A program made the position numbers and the translations under genes. Below the pieces are notes generated by a model. It had not been told where the DNA came from and did not search any database. It saw only the letters and a program-made list of their open reading frames with translations. A DNA stretch of 64,000 nucleotides from the NCBI GenBank assembly GCA_030065915.1, contig JASJCQ010000003.1:186001-250000 (forward strand). Direction: 5' to 3'. This DNA is from Woeseiaceae bacterium (GTDB taxonomy: Bacteria > Pseudomonadota > Gammaproteobacteria > Steroidobacterales > Woeseiaceae). Every line of letters starts with the position of its first letter. Position 1 is the stretch's first letter. This document shows, piece after piece, positions 56,203-64,000 of this stretch.

Positions 56203-57039
56203 ATGAGCACGCCTAACGGCGTTGACCGCTATGGCGTGATGGGCTATCCGGTCTCTCACAGTCGCTCGCCGGTCATCCACCGTCTTTTCGCACTGCAGAC
56301 CGGACAGCGGATGCAGTACGAGCTTTTGCAGGTCTCGCCGGATCACCTCGAAGACGCGATTCGCCAGTTCGAGCGGACCGGCGGCAGGGGACTCAACATT
56401 ACGGTGCCGCACAAGCAGGCTGTCATACCGCTGTGCAGCTCATTGTCCGATCGCGCCAGGACCGCCGCGGCGGCGAATACGCTGACCTTCGACAACGGCG
56501 AGATCAGGGGCGATAACACCGACGGCATCGGCCTGCTGCGTGACCTGGCCGTCAACCTGGGGATTGAGTTGCAGCAGCGCTCCATCCTGATCCTCGGGGC
56601 GGGCGGTGCAACGCGCGGGATTGTCGGGCCGCTGCTGGAGATGCAGCCCAAACGTCTGCTGATCGCCAACCGCTCCATCGAACGGGCCGAGGAAATCGTC
56701 GAGCGCTTCGCCGAGGACGGACCGGTCTTTGCCTGCTCATTCAACGATGGCCAGTTGGGCGAATCCTTCGACCTCGTGATCAATGCGACGTCAGCCGGGT
56801 TCAAGGGCGAGCGGCCACCGTACCCGGTCGACGCAGTGTCTTCGAAGACGGTGTGCTATGACCTGTCTTACGGCCTGAACCCGACGCCCTTCTCGGTATG
56901 GGCGCGTGAACAGGGCGCGGCGAACTCAATCATGGGGTGGGGCATGCTGGTCGAGCAGGCGGCGGAGTCGTTCAACATCTGGCGCGGCATCCGGCCGGAC
57001 ACCGCAGCGGTACTGAAGCAGATTTCCGTCACCGCATAG
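56203..57039 (+). CDS. aroE: Shikimate dehydrogenase (NADP+)
   Basis: A 278-residue NADPH-dependent enzyme of the shikimate pathway, which leads to aromatic amino acids. The substrate-binding N-domain has [13 protein letters not shown] and the catalytic Lys in [14 protein letters not shown], followed by [13 protein letters not shown]. The Rossmann motif is [20 protein letters not shown]. The C-terminal [18 protein letters not shown] and [18 protein letters not shown] are also typical. It is followed convergently by gorA with an 11-base overlap at the end. A position next to hemB is found in several gammaproteobacteria, without functional meaning known to me. Confidence 0.97.
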   Translation: MSTPNGVDRYGVMGYPVSHSRSPVIHRLFALQTGQRMQYELLQVSPDHLEDAIRQFERTGGRGLNITVPHKQAVIPLCSSLSDRARTAAAANTLTFDNGEIRGDNTDGIGLLRDLAVNLGIELQQRSILILGAGGATRGIVGPLLEMQPKRLLIANRSIERAEEIVERFAEDGPVFACSFNDGQLGESFDLVINATSAGFKGERPPYPVDAVSSKTVCYDLSYGLNPTPFSVWAREQGAANSIMGWGMLVEQAAESFNIWRGIRPDTAAVLKQISVTA

Positions 57040-58375
57040 TGACCAGCTCTTCGGCGCTGGTCGGATGGATCGCCACGGTATCGTCGAAGTCGTTCTTGGT
57101 CGCGCCCATGCGTATCGCCACAGCGAAACCCTGCATCATCTCGTCGGCGCCGTCGCCGATGATGTGACAACCGACGATCTTCTCCTCGGGCCCGGCCGTG
57201 ATCAGCTTCATCACGGTGCGCTCCTTGTCCTGCCCAAGCGCGTAGTACATGCCGATGAACGATGACTGGTAGACCTTGATGTCATTCCTGTACTCGACGC
57301 GCGCCTCTTCCTCGGTGAGGCCCACGGTACCCATCGGCGGGTGACTGAAGATGACGGTGGCAATCGTGTGGTATTCGAGGTGCCGCCCTTCCATGCCGTT
57401 GTAGAGACGATCCGCGAGGCGGCGGCCGGCAGCAATCGCGACCGGCGTCAGCGCGACGGCGCCGGTGACGTCACCCAGCGCGGCGATGTGCGGCACATTC
57501 GTCATCTGGTACTTGTCGACGGGTATGAAACCATTGTCATCCGTCTCGACGCCCGCTGCCTCGAGGTTGAGTCCCTCGACGTTAGGCGACCGGCCAATCG
57601 CCCACAGCACGCAGTCGACGGGCCCGAAGGTCCGGCCGTCCTCGGCCGTGACGACGAGACCCTCGTCGGTCTTTTCGACCCTGCTGGGAATGACACCCGT
57701 GTCGATGGATACGCCGGACTGGCGCATCGCCTGCATCAACTCCTCGCCGAGCATCCGATCGAAGCTGCGTACGATACCGTCCTTGCGAACGACGATATGC
57801 GTCTCGCTGCCCAGCGCGTTGAACACGCCGCCAATCTCGACGGAAATGTATCCGCTGCCGGCGATCAGTACACGCTTCGGCTGCTCGTCGAGCTCGAAGA
57901 AATCATCCGACGTGATGCCGTACTCGGCGCCCGGGATATCGGGAACCATCGGCCTGCCGCCCGTCGCGATGACGATGTTGTCCGCCGTGATGCGACGATC
58001 GCCAACCTCGACAGTATTCGCATCGATAAAGCTGGCCCAGCCACTGATGTAGTCCACGCCACGCTTGTCGAGGTTGTTCTCGTAAATGCCGTTCAGGCGT
58101 TTAACGTAAGCATCCCGGTTTCGCTTCAGCGTCGTCCAGTCAAAGCCCTTTCGCTCGACGTCGAAGCCATAGTCCGCGGCATGGTGCATCTGATGTGTCT
58201 GGTTCGCGGCGTACCACATTACCTTCTTTGGGACACAACCGACGTTTACGCAGGTACCGCCGAGGCGACCGGCTTCAATGGCCGCCGCTTTGACGCCGTA
58301 CTCGGCCGCACGCTGGGCATGCGCCAGTCCGCCGCTGCCACCGCCGATAACCAGCAATTGATAATGATCAGTCAA
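57029..58375 (-). CDS. gorA: Glutathione-disulfide reductase, TTG start
   Basis: A 448-residue FAD flavoenzyme that reduces glutathione disulfide with NADPH. I chose TTG 58375, preceded by AAGGAG at seven bases, which gives [20 protein letters not shown], the usual N-terminus; the ATG at 58414 adds 13 non-homologous residues. FAD-binding is GGGSGG, the redox-active disulfide is Cys42/Cys47 in [13 protein letters not shown], and NADPH binding is at [17 protein letters not shown] [15 protein letters not shown]. The C-terminal [12 protein letters not shown] contains the catalytic His and Glu. It opens a 94-base divergent region with prlC. Confidence 0.97.
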   Translation of the reverse strand: MTDHYQLLVIGGGSGGLAHAQRAAEYGVKAAAIEAGRLGGTCVNVGCVPKKVMWYAANQTHQMHHAADYGFDVERKGFDWTTLKRNRDAYVKRLNGIYENNLDKRGVDYISGWASFIDANTVEVGDRRITADNIVIATGGRPMVPDIPGAEYGITSDDFFELDEQPKRVLIAGSGYISVEIGGVFNALGSETHIVVRKDGIVRSFDRMLGEELMQAMRQSGVSIDTGVIPSRVEKTDEGLVVTAEDGRTFGPVDCVLWAIGRSPNVEGLNLEAAGVETDDNGFIPVDKYQMTNVPHIAALGDVTGAVALTPVAIAAGRRLADRLYNGMEGRHLEYHTIATVIFSHPPMGTVGLTEEEARVEYRNDIKVYQSSFIGMYYALGQDKERTVMKLITAGPEEKIVGCHIIGDGADEMMQGFAVAIRMGATKNDFDDTVAIHPTSAEELVTMR

Positions 58376-58469
58376 GGACCTGCTCCTTCGATGGTTGTCC
58401 AGTTTTTCACGCAAGGCTTTGGCTGCGCTGTGCTAACATGCGGCGCCACCCGGCATTATCAAGTCCCGC

Positions 58470-60479
58470 ATGACAAATCCGCTTCTCGATACTTCTTCGT
58501 TACCCCGGTTCGGCGACATCGATCCCGACCAGGTTATGCCCGCATTGAACGAGCTGCTCACCGCGCATCGGCAGACGCTCAACCACCTGCTCGGTGACGA
58601 CGAGGATCCGAGTTTCGACTCGCTGGTGGTCCCGCTCGAAGCTATGGGCCATCAGCTGTCTCGCGTCTGGTCTCCGGTCAGTCACCTGCAGGGCGTCAAA
58701 GGGTCGCCGGAATGGCGCGCCGCGTACGAAGAAGCGCTGCCGGTGCTAACAGAATACGGCACCGAGATGTCGCAGAACGAGCAGCTGCAGCAAGCCTTCG
58801 TTCGTGTCGACGAGAAGCTTGGGCCCACAGCCAACAGCGCTCAGCGCAGCATGGTACAGCACGCACTGCGGGATTTCAGACTCGCCGGCGTTGATCTCGA
58901 ACCGGACGCCAAGGCGCGATTCAAGGAGATCATGCAGAAACTCGCGGCCGTGCAGTCGACGTTCTCGAACAACGTCCAGGACGCGTCCGACACCTGGTCC
59001 CTGACGATTACGGACGAGGCCGAACTGGCCGGGCTGTCAGAGCAAATGATCGAGCGCGCCAGAACGCAGGCCGACGAACCCGGCACCTGGAAGCTGACGC
59101 TCGACTTTCCGACCTATCACGCTGTCATGACGCACGCCGACCATCGGCCATTGCGCCAGACGTTCTACAAGGCGTGGTCGACTCGCGCATCGGACCAGGG
59201 TGACAGCGAATACGACAACAGCGACAACATTCAGACAATTCTCAAGCTTCGAGCCGAGAAGGCGAAAATTGTCGGATTCAACAACTACGCCGAATACTCG
59301 CTCGCCCGCAAGATGGCGGACACACCGGGACAGGTTATCGAGTTTCTCAGACACTTGGCCGAGAGCTGCAAAGAGGCCGCGCAGCGTGAGCTCGATGAGC
59401 TTTCTGCACAGGCCGGAGAGCCGGTCGCAGCCTGGGACGTCAGCTACCAGCTCGAGCAGCTGAAGCAGAACAGGTTCGCCGTCTCCAACGAGGCGCTTCG
59501 CAGTTACTTCCCTGTTGACAAGGTCATTGACGGACTGTTCGATCTCGCCAGCCGCCTGTATGGACTGACGCTCACGCGTCGCGAAGGTGTCGATACCTGG
59601 CATGACGACGTTCTCTTCTATGACGTCAGCGACGATGGCGGTAATCCGGTCGGTGGCTTCTATGCGGACCTGTTCGCGCGCAGCGGCAAGCGGACCGGTG
59701 CATGGATCGACGAATGCGTCTGCCGGAAGCGTCTCGGCGACGACGAATCGCTGCCGGTCGGCTATCTCGTCTGTAACTTCACGCCGCGCGACGCCCAGGG
59801 CCGTTCGTTCCTGACTCACGAAGAGATCGTGACGCTGTTCCATGAGTTCGGTCACATGCTGCATCACCTGCTGACTACGATCGACTATCCCAGCATCTCG
59901 GGCATCAACGGAGTGCCGTGGGACGCCGTCGAATTGCCCAGCCAGTTCATGGAGAACTTTGCGTGGAGCTATGACGTACTCGAGCGCTGCTCCGCTCACA
60001 GGGAATCGAGTGAAAGCCTTCCACGCGACATGTTCAAGCGGCTGGACGACAGTCGCCACGCCGGCGCCGCACTCGCGATGCTGCGGCAGATCGAGTTTGC
60101 GCTCTTCGATTTCCGGTTGCATACCGAGTTCAAGGGCGACGGCTTCGATGTCCTTGCATTGCTCGACGATGTCCGCGATGAGGTCGCAGTGGTCACGCAC
60201 CCCGAGTACAACCGGCTGCCGCACGCCTTTTCGCACATCTTCGCGGGCGGTTACGCCGCCGGCTACTACAGCTACAAGTGGGCGGAGGTGCTTGCCGCCG
60301 ATGCCTTCGCGGCATTTGAAGAGGCCGGCATCTTCGACGAGCAGACCGCGGCGCGCTTCCGGAAGGAGATCCTCGAAATCGGTGGTAGCAGGGACTTCAT
60401 GGAGGCCTATGTTGCTTTCCGCGGGCGCGAACCGAGCATAGACGCGCTGCTGCGCCAGAGCGGTATCGAGGTGAAGTGA
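58470..60479 (+). CDS. prlC: Oligopeptidase A (M3 family metallopeptidase)
   Basis: A 669-residue zinc metallopeptidase that degrades peptides, such as cleaved signal peptides, in the cytoplasm. The zinc site is HEFGH at residues 458-462 in LFHEFGHMLHHLLTTIDYPS, with the third ligand Glu in ELPSQFMENFAWSYD. FKGDGFDVLALLDDV and FSHIFAGGYAAGYYSYKWAE near the C-terminus are conserved M3 features. The N-terminus TNPLLDTSSLPRFGDIDPDQ is usual for PrlC. The stop codon overlaps the GTG start of xthA (GTGA), so the two are translationally coupled. Confidence 0.96.
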   Translation: MTNPLLDTSSLPRFGDIDPDQVMPALNELLTAHRQTLNHLLGDDEDPSFDSLVVPLEAMGHQLSRVWSPVSHLQGVKGSPEWRAAYEEALPVLTEYGTEMSQNEQLQQAFVRVDEKLGPTANSAQRSMVQHALRDFRLAGVDLEPDAKARFKEIMQKLAAVQSTFSNNVQDASDTWSLTITDEAELAGLSEQMIERARTQADEPGTWKLTLDFPTYHAVMTHADHRPLRQTFYKAWSTRASDQGDSEYDNSDNIQTILKLRAEKAKIVGFNNYAEYSLARKMADTPGQVIEFLRHLAESCKEAAQRELDELSAQAGEPVAAWDVSYQLEQLKQNRFAVSNEALRSYFPVDKVIDGLFDLASRLYGLTLTRREGVDTWHDDVLFYDVSDDGGNPVGGFYADLFARSGKRTGAWIDECVCRKRLGDDESLPVGYLVCNFTPRDAQGRSFLTHEEIVTLFHEFGHMLHHLLTTIDYPSISGINGVPWDAVELPSQFMENFAWSYDVLERCSAHRESSESLPRDMFKRLDDSRHAGAALAMLRQIEFALFDFRLHTEFKGDGFDVLALLDDVRDEVAVVTHPEYNRLPHAFSHIFAGGYAAGYYSYKWAEVLAADAFAAFEEAGIFDEQTAARFRKEILEIGGSRDFMEAYVAFRGREPSIDALLRQSGIEVK

Positions 60480-61243
60480 AGGTCGCGACCTGGAACGTGA
60501 ACTCCCTGAACGTCCGGCTTCCGCATGTGCTGAACTGGTTGAAGCTCCACTCACCGGACGTCCTGGTACTGCAGGAGATCAAGCAGCTGACCGAGGCGTT
60601 CCCGGCGGAGAAGATTACCGCGGCGGGCTACCAGTCGATTGCGAGCGGCCAGAAGACTTACAACGGTGTCGCCGTCATTGCGAGGCATCGGCCCGAAGAC
60701 GCCGTCACGGACTTTCCCGGTTTCGAAGACCCGCAGCGTCGCATCCTCGCGTCCACGGTCGACGGGACGCGCATCGTCAACTTGTACGTGCCGAACGGCC
60801 AGTCGGTCGGGTCGGAGAAGTACGACTACAAGCTCCGGTGGCTGGCGGCACTGAAGGATTTCCTGGTCGACCAGCACAGGCAGCATGAAAGACTCATCGT
60901 TCTCGGCGATTTCAACATCGCGCCGGCAGACGAAGACGTGTACGACCCGGAGAAGTGGGGCGAAGACGTACTGTGCAGCCCGCCGGAGCGTGCCGCCCTC
61001 GCGGATGTTCTGGAAACCGGCCTCGTCGACGTCTTCAGGAATTTCGACCAGGAAGAGAAGACGTTCAGCTGGTGGGATTACCGGGCTGCCGGGTTCCGGC
61101 GCAATGCCGGACTCAGGATCGACCTTATCCTGGCCAGCGCAAACCTCGCCGAAAACTGCGTTGCCAGCTATGTCGACAAGGAGCCTCGCGGCTGGGACCG
61201 ACCGTCCGATCACGCTCCGGTCGTCGCAGAATTCAGACAGTAG
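60476..61243 (+). CDS. xthA: Exodeoxyribonuclease III
   Basis: A 255-residue AP endonuclease and 3'-5' exonuclease for DNA repair. It starts at GTG 60476, overlapping the prlC stop by GTGA. Active-site blocks are KVATWNVNSLNVRLPHVLNW, VLQEIKQ, NLYVPNGQSVGSEKYDYKLR, GDFNIAPADEDVYDP and the final RPSDHAPVVAEF. Asp and His at the end are the catalytic pair. Length is usual for the proteobacterial enzyme, near 255-270. A possible promoter for the next gene lies just after it. Confidence 0.97.
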   Translation: MKVATWNVNSLNVRLPHVLNWLKLHSPDVLVLQEIKQLTEAFPAEKITAAGYQSIASGQKTYNGVAVIARHRPEDAVTDFPGFEDPQRRILASTVDGTRIVNLYVPNGQSVGSEKYDYKLRWLAALKDFLVDQHRQHERLIVLGDFNIAPADEDVYDPEKWGEDVLCSPPERAALADVLETGLVDVFRNFDQEEKTFSWWDYRAAGFRRNAGLRIDLILASANLAENCVASYVDKEPRGWDRPSDHAPVVAEFRQ

Positions 61244-61262
61244 CCGGGTTTTTTCCCCAAAG

Positions 61263-61291
61263 TTGACATATTGTCGAGATTACCGGCTTAT
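61263..61291 (+). promoter_or_regulatory. Candidate promoter of the HD-domain gene
   Basis: A perfect -35 TTGACA (61263-61268) with a weak -10 GCTTAT (61286-61291) at 17-base spacing, 109 bases before the GTG start at 61400. The weak -10 limits confidence. Confidence 0.4.
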
Positions 61292-61399
61292 GCGCCTTTG
61301 CCCGAGTGTATGATTCGGACCCATGTTTGACGCAAGACTGGTCGGGCAGCCGAGCAATGGTGCGACGGCGAGACGAGCCAGTTCTGACACCCGATTAAC

Positions 61400-62461
61400 G
61401 TGAGCAAGCCCAGACCAAGCATCGTTACGCACGACAGGCGAAACGACTTCGATGTGACCAATACGGTCCAGGTCAGCAGCAGCGCCGCCGTTCGAGCGGC
61501 CGTGCAGGAGATTTTCTCGTCGACGTTTCCGGGCGCATCCTTCGACAGCCTCTGGCTGGCCTTCTACGACTTCGAACGATTGTTTACGGGGCGCTTCCCG
61601 GGCTACCTCGGCTGCGACACGACATATCACGATCAGCAGCACACGCTGGACATGACGCTCGCCGCGGCGCGACTGATCGAAGGCTATGAGCGTAGTGTCG
61701 AGCCCTCCGACCGATTGGGCCCGCACCGCGCGCAATTGGCTTTGATCGTCTCGTTGTTCCACGACGCCGGTTACATTCGTCACGAGGAGCGGGACAGCGA
61801 CTACAAGAACGGCGCAGAGTTCACGATGTATCACGTCACGCGAAGCGCTGACTTCCTGCGGCGATACCTGCCGAGCCTCGGCCTCGCGAAGGACACCGGC
61901 GTGGCCAGCATGATCGTTCACTTCACCGGCTACGAGCTGGATATCGATAACATCGAGCTCGACGACCCGCGGGACGTGATTTGCGGGCACCTGATCGGCA
62001 CCGCCGACCTGATCGCCCAGATGGCCGACCGCTGTTACCTCGAGAAATGCCGCGATCGCCTGTATCGCGAGTTCGTCCTGGGCGGCGTCGCCGTTGAGAA
62101 CACCAAGCCGGGTGAATACAAGGTCCGCTATACATCCGGTGAGGACCTGTTGAAAAAGACGCCGTTTTTCTACCAGCAGGTCAGCCGGGACCGATTGAAC
62201 CTGAAATTCAATCGATCGTATCGATACATGGAGGTCGTATTTGACGGCCGGAATCCATACATCGACGCTATCCGCGCCAACATGACGCACCTGATCCGCA
62301 TCATCCAGTCGGGCGACTGGTCACAGCTTCGACGCAAGCCACCCTTTTTCCTGGGCGTCATGGCGTCTGCGAAAGAGGTTGAACAACTCGTCAAGAGCCA
62401 GCTGAGCACCTACAAGGGCCGCCTGATCGAGTCGCAGCACCCTCTGTTCATGCCGGTCTGA
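61400..62461 (+). CDS. HD domain phosphohydrolase-like protein
   Basis: A 353-residue protein starting at GTG 61400. The HD superfamily metal ligands can be read: YHDQQHTLD (His77 or His81), HD pair His121-Asp122 in LFHDAGYIRHEERDSDYKNG, and Asp203 in IGTADLIAQM. Proteins of this kind hydrolyse nucleotides or phosphodiesters; the sequence has a eukaryotic PDE-like spacing (H-x3-H, HD, D) similar to a group annotated as metal-dependent phosphohydrolases, but substrate is open. The C-terminal part (about residues 230-353) contains NLKFNRSYRYMEVVFDGRNP and has no domain I recognise. A candidate promoter lies 109 bases upstream; a membrane protein gene is convergent. Confidence 0.8.
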   Translation: MSKPRPSIVTHDRRNDFDVTNTVQVSSSAAVRAAVQEIFSSTFPGASFDSLWLAFYDFERLFTGRFPGYLGCDTTYHDQQHTLDMTLAAARLIEGYERSVEPSDRLGPHRAQLALIVSLFHDAGYIRHEERDSDYKNGAEFTMYHVTRSADFLRRYLPSLGLAKDTGVASMIVHFTGYELDIDNIELDDPRDVICGHLIGTADLIAQMADRCYLEKCRDRLYREFVLGGVAVENTKPGEYKVRYTSGEDLLKKTPFFYQQVSRDRLNLKFNRSYRYMEVVFDGRNPYIDAIRANMTHLIRIIQSGDWSQLRRKPPFFLGVMASAKEVEQLVKSQLSTYKGRLIESQHPLFMPV

Positions 62462-62473
62462 CCGGTTTCAGCC

Positions 62474-63028
62474 TCAATCCTTACTCTGGCGCCAGAGCCT
62501 CAGCGCAAGGTACTGCCTTCGCGTCAGCCGCCGCATCGAGTAGAACGCAGCGATCGCAGAGGCAAACGCGGCGAAGATCGCATCGGCAGGCGTCAGCACC
62601 TCGTCAAAAAACGTCGCCCAATCGAGCTGTGCGATATCAGCGAGTACGGTCAACGTACTGCTTTGCATCTCGCTGGCCGTGAATGCGGCCGCAACGATCA
62701 GGTTGCCTACGATCGAGCCGACCAGCGCCATCGCCGCGGCAAGCACCGGAAACCTCCAGTCGAGGCCGAGTCCGGCGCGACGAACCGCCAGGCCTATGAA
62801 CACGCCCATCAGCATCGTGAACCACGGGAAAAACTTGTTGATCAGCAGGGAGAACATCGCCCAAAGCACGCTGAAGACGACAACCGCCACGATGCTGGCG
62901 ACGAAGGCAGCCGGCAGCGACTGGGCCTGTTCGAGACGGTTACCGATCTCGATGTCAGGCGGCGCTTCGGGATCAGGCTCGTGGCTCTTCCGGAGCCTCA
63001 AGACCTGGGGAACTTGTTCCGTTTTCAT
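62474..63028 (-). CDS. Hypothetical membrane protein
   Basis: A 184-residue protein of unknown family. A hydrophilic N-terminal part of about 37 residues (RLRKSHEPDPEAPPDIEIGN) is followed by four hydrophobic segments: about 38-62 (LPAAFVASIVAVVVFSVLWA), 66-84 (FFPWFTMLMGVFIGLAVRR), 93-115 (FPVLAAAMALVGSIVGNLIV) and 147-165 (DAIFAAFASAIAAFYSMRRL). Between the third and fourth lies a soluble stretch. The C-terminus is basic (RRLTRRQYLALRLWRQSKD). Convergent with the HD gene; it diverges from the quinone reductase gene at 63127 with 98 bases between starts. Confidence 0.6.
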   Translation of the reverse strand: MKTEQVPQVLRLRKSHEPDPEAPPDIEIGNRLEQAQSLPAAFVASIVAVVVFSVLWAMFSLLINKFFPWFTMLMGVFIGLAVRRAGLGLDWRFPVLAAAMALVGSIVGNLIVAAAFTASEMQSSTLTVLADIAQLDWATFFDEVLTPADAIFAAFASAIAAFYSMRRLTRRQYLALRLWRQSKD

Positions 63029-63126
63029 GGGTTGTTACATGAGCCGCTGGTGATAGACTGGACTGCCGCGACGGGCGAAGGCAACGATACCGGAGCCTCG
63101 CCGCCAGCCGCAACCGGAGCTCATCG

Positions 63127-64000
63127 ATGCGCGCAGCCTGGTATGACGATTTCGGCCCAGCCGCCGAGGTTCTCGAAACAGGGAAATTGCCCGACCCTGT
63201 ACCGGGTGGAGGCGAAGTGCTGGTGCGGATACATGCTAGCGCGATCAATCCGTCGGATGTGAAGAAGCGCGCCGGCGCATTTCCCGAGTTGCTGGATGAC
63301 GGTTACATCATTCCGAACAGCGACGGCGCTGGCGTCATCGAGTCGGTGGGTGTCGGTGTAGACTCCTCGCGTGTCGGGCAGAAGGTGTGGGTCTACCAGG
63401 CACAACATCAACGTCGATTCGGTACCGCCGCCCAGTACGTTGCGATCGACAGCCAGCGGGCACCGAGGCTTGGCGATGACGTCGACTTCAAGATAGGCGC
63501 CGGCCTTGGCATCCCGGTCATGACGGCACACCGTTGCGTTTTCGCGGACGGAGACGTCAAGGACGAGACACTATTGATTACCGGCGGCGCCGGCAGGGTC
63601 GGTTACTACGCGATCCAGTGGGCCAGCCAGGCGGGCGCGACGGTCATCGCCACGGCCAGTAATGAGGATGATGCCGAGGCCTGCCTGGACGCCGGAGCAT
63701 CCCATGTCGTTAATCATCGTGAAGAAGATCTCGCGGCGCAGGTCATGGCGGCGAACAAGGGTGCGTGCGTGGACCGCGTCATCGACGTCGATTTCGGTGC
63801 GAACGTCAGGACGTCCGCCAAGGTGCTTCGGATCGGCGGCAAGATCTCAACGTATGCATCGATGCAGGAGCCTTACCCCCGCATTCCTTTCTACGAGATG
63901 ATGTACAAGGACATAACGATACGCACCGTTATCGTCTACGGGATGCCGGAGAGTGCGAAGGACCATGCCATCGCGGATATCGAGAGGGCCTTGTCAAAAG
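63127..64000 (+). CDS. NADPH:quinone reductase / zinc-type MDR dehydrogenase, 3' end cut by window edge
   Basis: The first 291 residues of an MDR-superfamily oxidoreductase; family members have about 320-340. The frame runs from ATG 63127 off the right edge. The GroES-like N-domain has GEVLVRIHASAINPSDVKKR and the NSDGAGVIESVGVGV loop; the Rossmann domain has LITGGAGRVGYYAIQWASQA and GATVIATASNEDDAEACLDA. The missing zinc-ligand cysteines in the N-domain fit the quinone reductase (QOR/zeta-crystallin-like) group rather than zinc alcohol dehydrogenases. Substrate is unknown. The 5' region between this gene and the divergent membrane protein gene is 98 bases. Confidence 0.88.
   Translation, partial: MRAAWYDDFGPAAEVLETGKLPDPVPGGGEVLVRIHASAINPSDVKKRAGAFPELLDDGYIIPNSDGAGVIESVGVGVDSSRVGQKVWVYQAQHQRRFGTAAQYVAIDSQRAPRLGDDVDFKIGAGLGIPVMTAHRCVFADGDVKDETLLITGGAGRVGYYAIQWASQAGATVIATASNEDDAEACLDAGASHVVNHREEDLAAQVMAANKGACVDRVIDVDFGANVRTSAKVLRIGGKISTYASMQEPYPRIPFYEMMYKDITIRTVIVYGMPESAKDHAIADIERALSK

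Noticed and set aside
59037..60554. 500-residue minus-strand frame antisense to prlC
   Set aside because: prlC has complete M3 motifs on the plus strand; the antisense frame has none.

Overview
The window is about 60-65% G+C over most of its length and reads as a chromosomal segment of a gammaproteobacterium. Supporting signs are the conserved run DUF4390-rsmB-fmt-def diverging from LysM-dprA-smg-topA, an ntrY/ntrX pair beside rsmB, an argS-SPOR pair, a fused-subunit pntAB and many outer-membrane-type lipoproteins. I cannot name the species. Genes such as a FadI-like thiolase, a sodium-alanine type symporter, a large secreted subtilase and glutathione reductase suggest an aerobic heterotroph. 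No rRNA, tRNA, CRISPR array, transposase or phage gene was seen.

Layout. 1-5.6 kb, minus strand: the 5' part of gltB (runs off the left edge) and a two-gene lipoprotein operon. 5.8-16.4 kb: DUF924, MATE transporter, thiolase, AGCS symporter, DUF4382 lipoprotein, hemH-VOC, and a kinase/exonuclease pair. 16.4-21.3 kb is the accessory stretch: four small unknown minus-strand genes of lower G+C separated by a degenerate dispersed repeat, an acetyltransferase-SMR pair, an unknown membrane gene, a 126-bp tandem repeat array and an HNH endonuclease. 21.5-26.3 kb, minus strand: pntAB and an ECF sigma/DUF3619/DUF3106 operon. 26.4-32.2 kb, plus strand: priA, argS, SPOR protein, CapA-like protein. 32.2-39.1 kb, minus strand: ntrX, ntrY, DUF4390, rsmB, fmt, def. 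39.4-52 kb, plus strand: LysM lipoprotein, dprA, smg, topA, hemF, a VOC protein, a TonB-domain protein and an S8 peptidase. 52-55 kb, minus strand: a membrane protein, tag, and a sigma/DUF3379/Cys-rich precursor operon. 55.1-64 kb: hemB, aroE, gorA (minus), prlC-xthA, an HD protein, a membrane protein (minus) and a partial quinone reductase.

How the genes work together. Three haem-synthesis genes (hemB, hemF, hemH) lie in the window but not in one operon. rsmB-fmt-def serve rRNA modification and the formyl-methionine cycle; priA, dprA, topA, xthA, tag and the exonuclease serve DNA maintenance. pntAB and gltB both concern NADPH and nitrogen assimilation.

The most interesting locus is 53303-54977: an ECF sigma factor, a DUF3379 membrane protein and a small secreted protein whose nine cysteines all sit in EGxCG motifs. 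It looks like a member of the HvfA/bufferin-type precursors that DUF692 enzymes modify, but no modification enzyme is nearby. The second is the 126-bp tandem array at 20228-20648, whose imperfect palindrome shows compensatory changes in both arms between copies.
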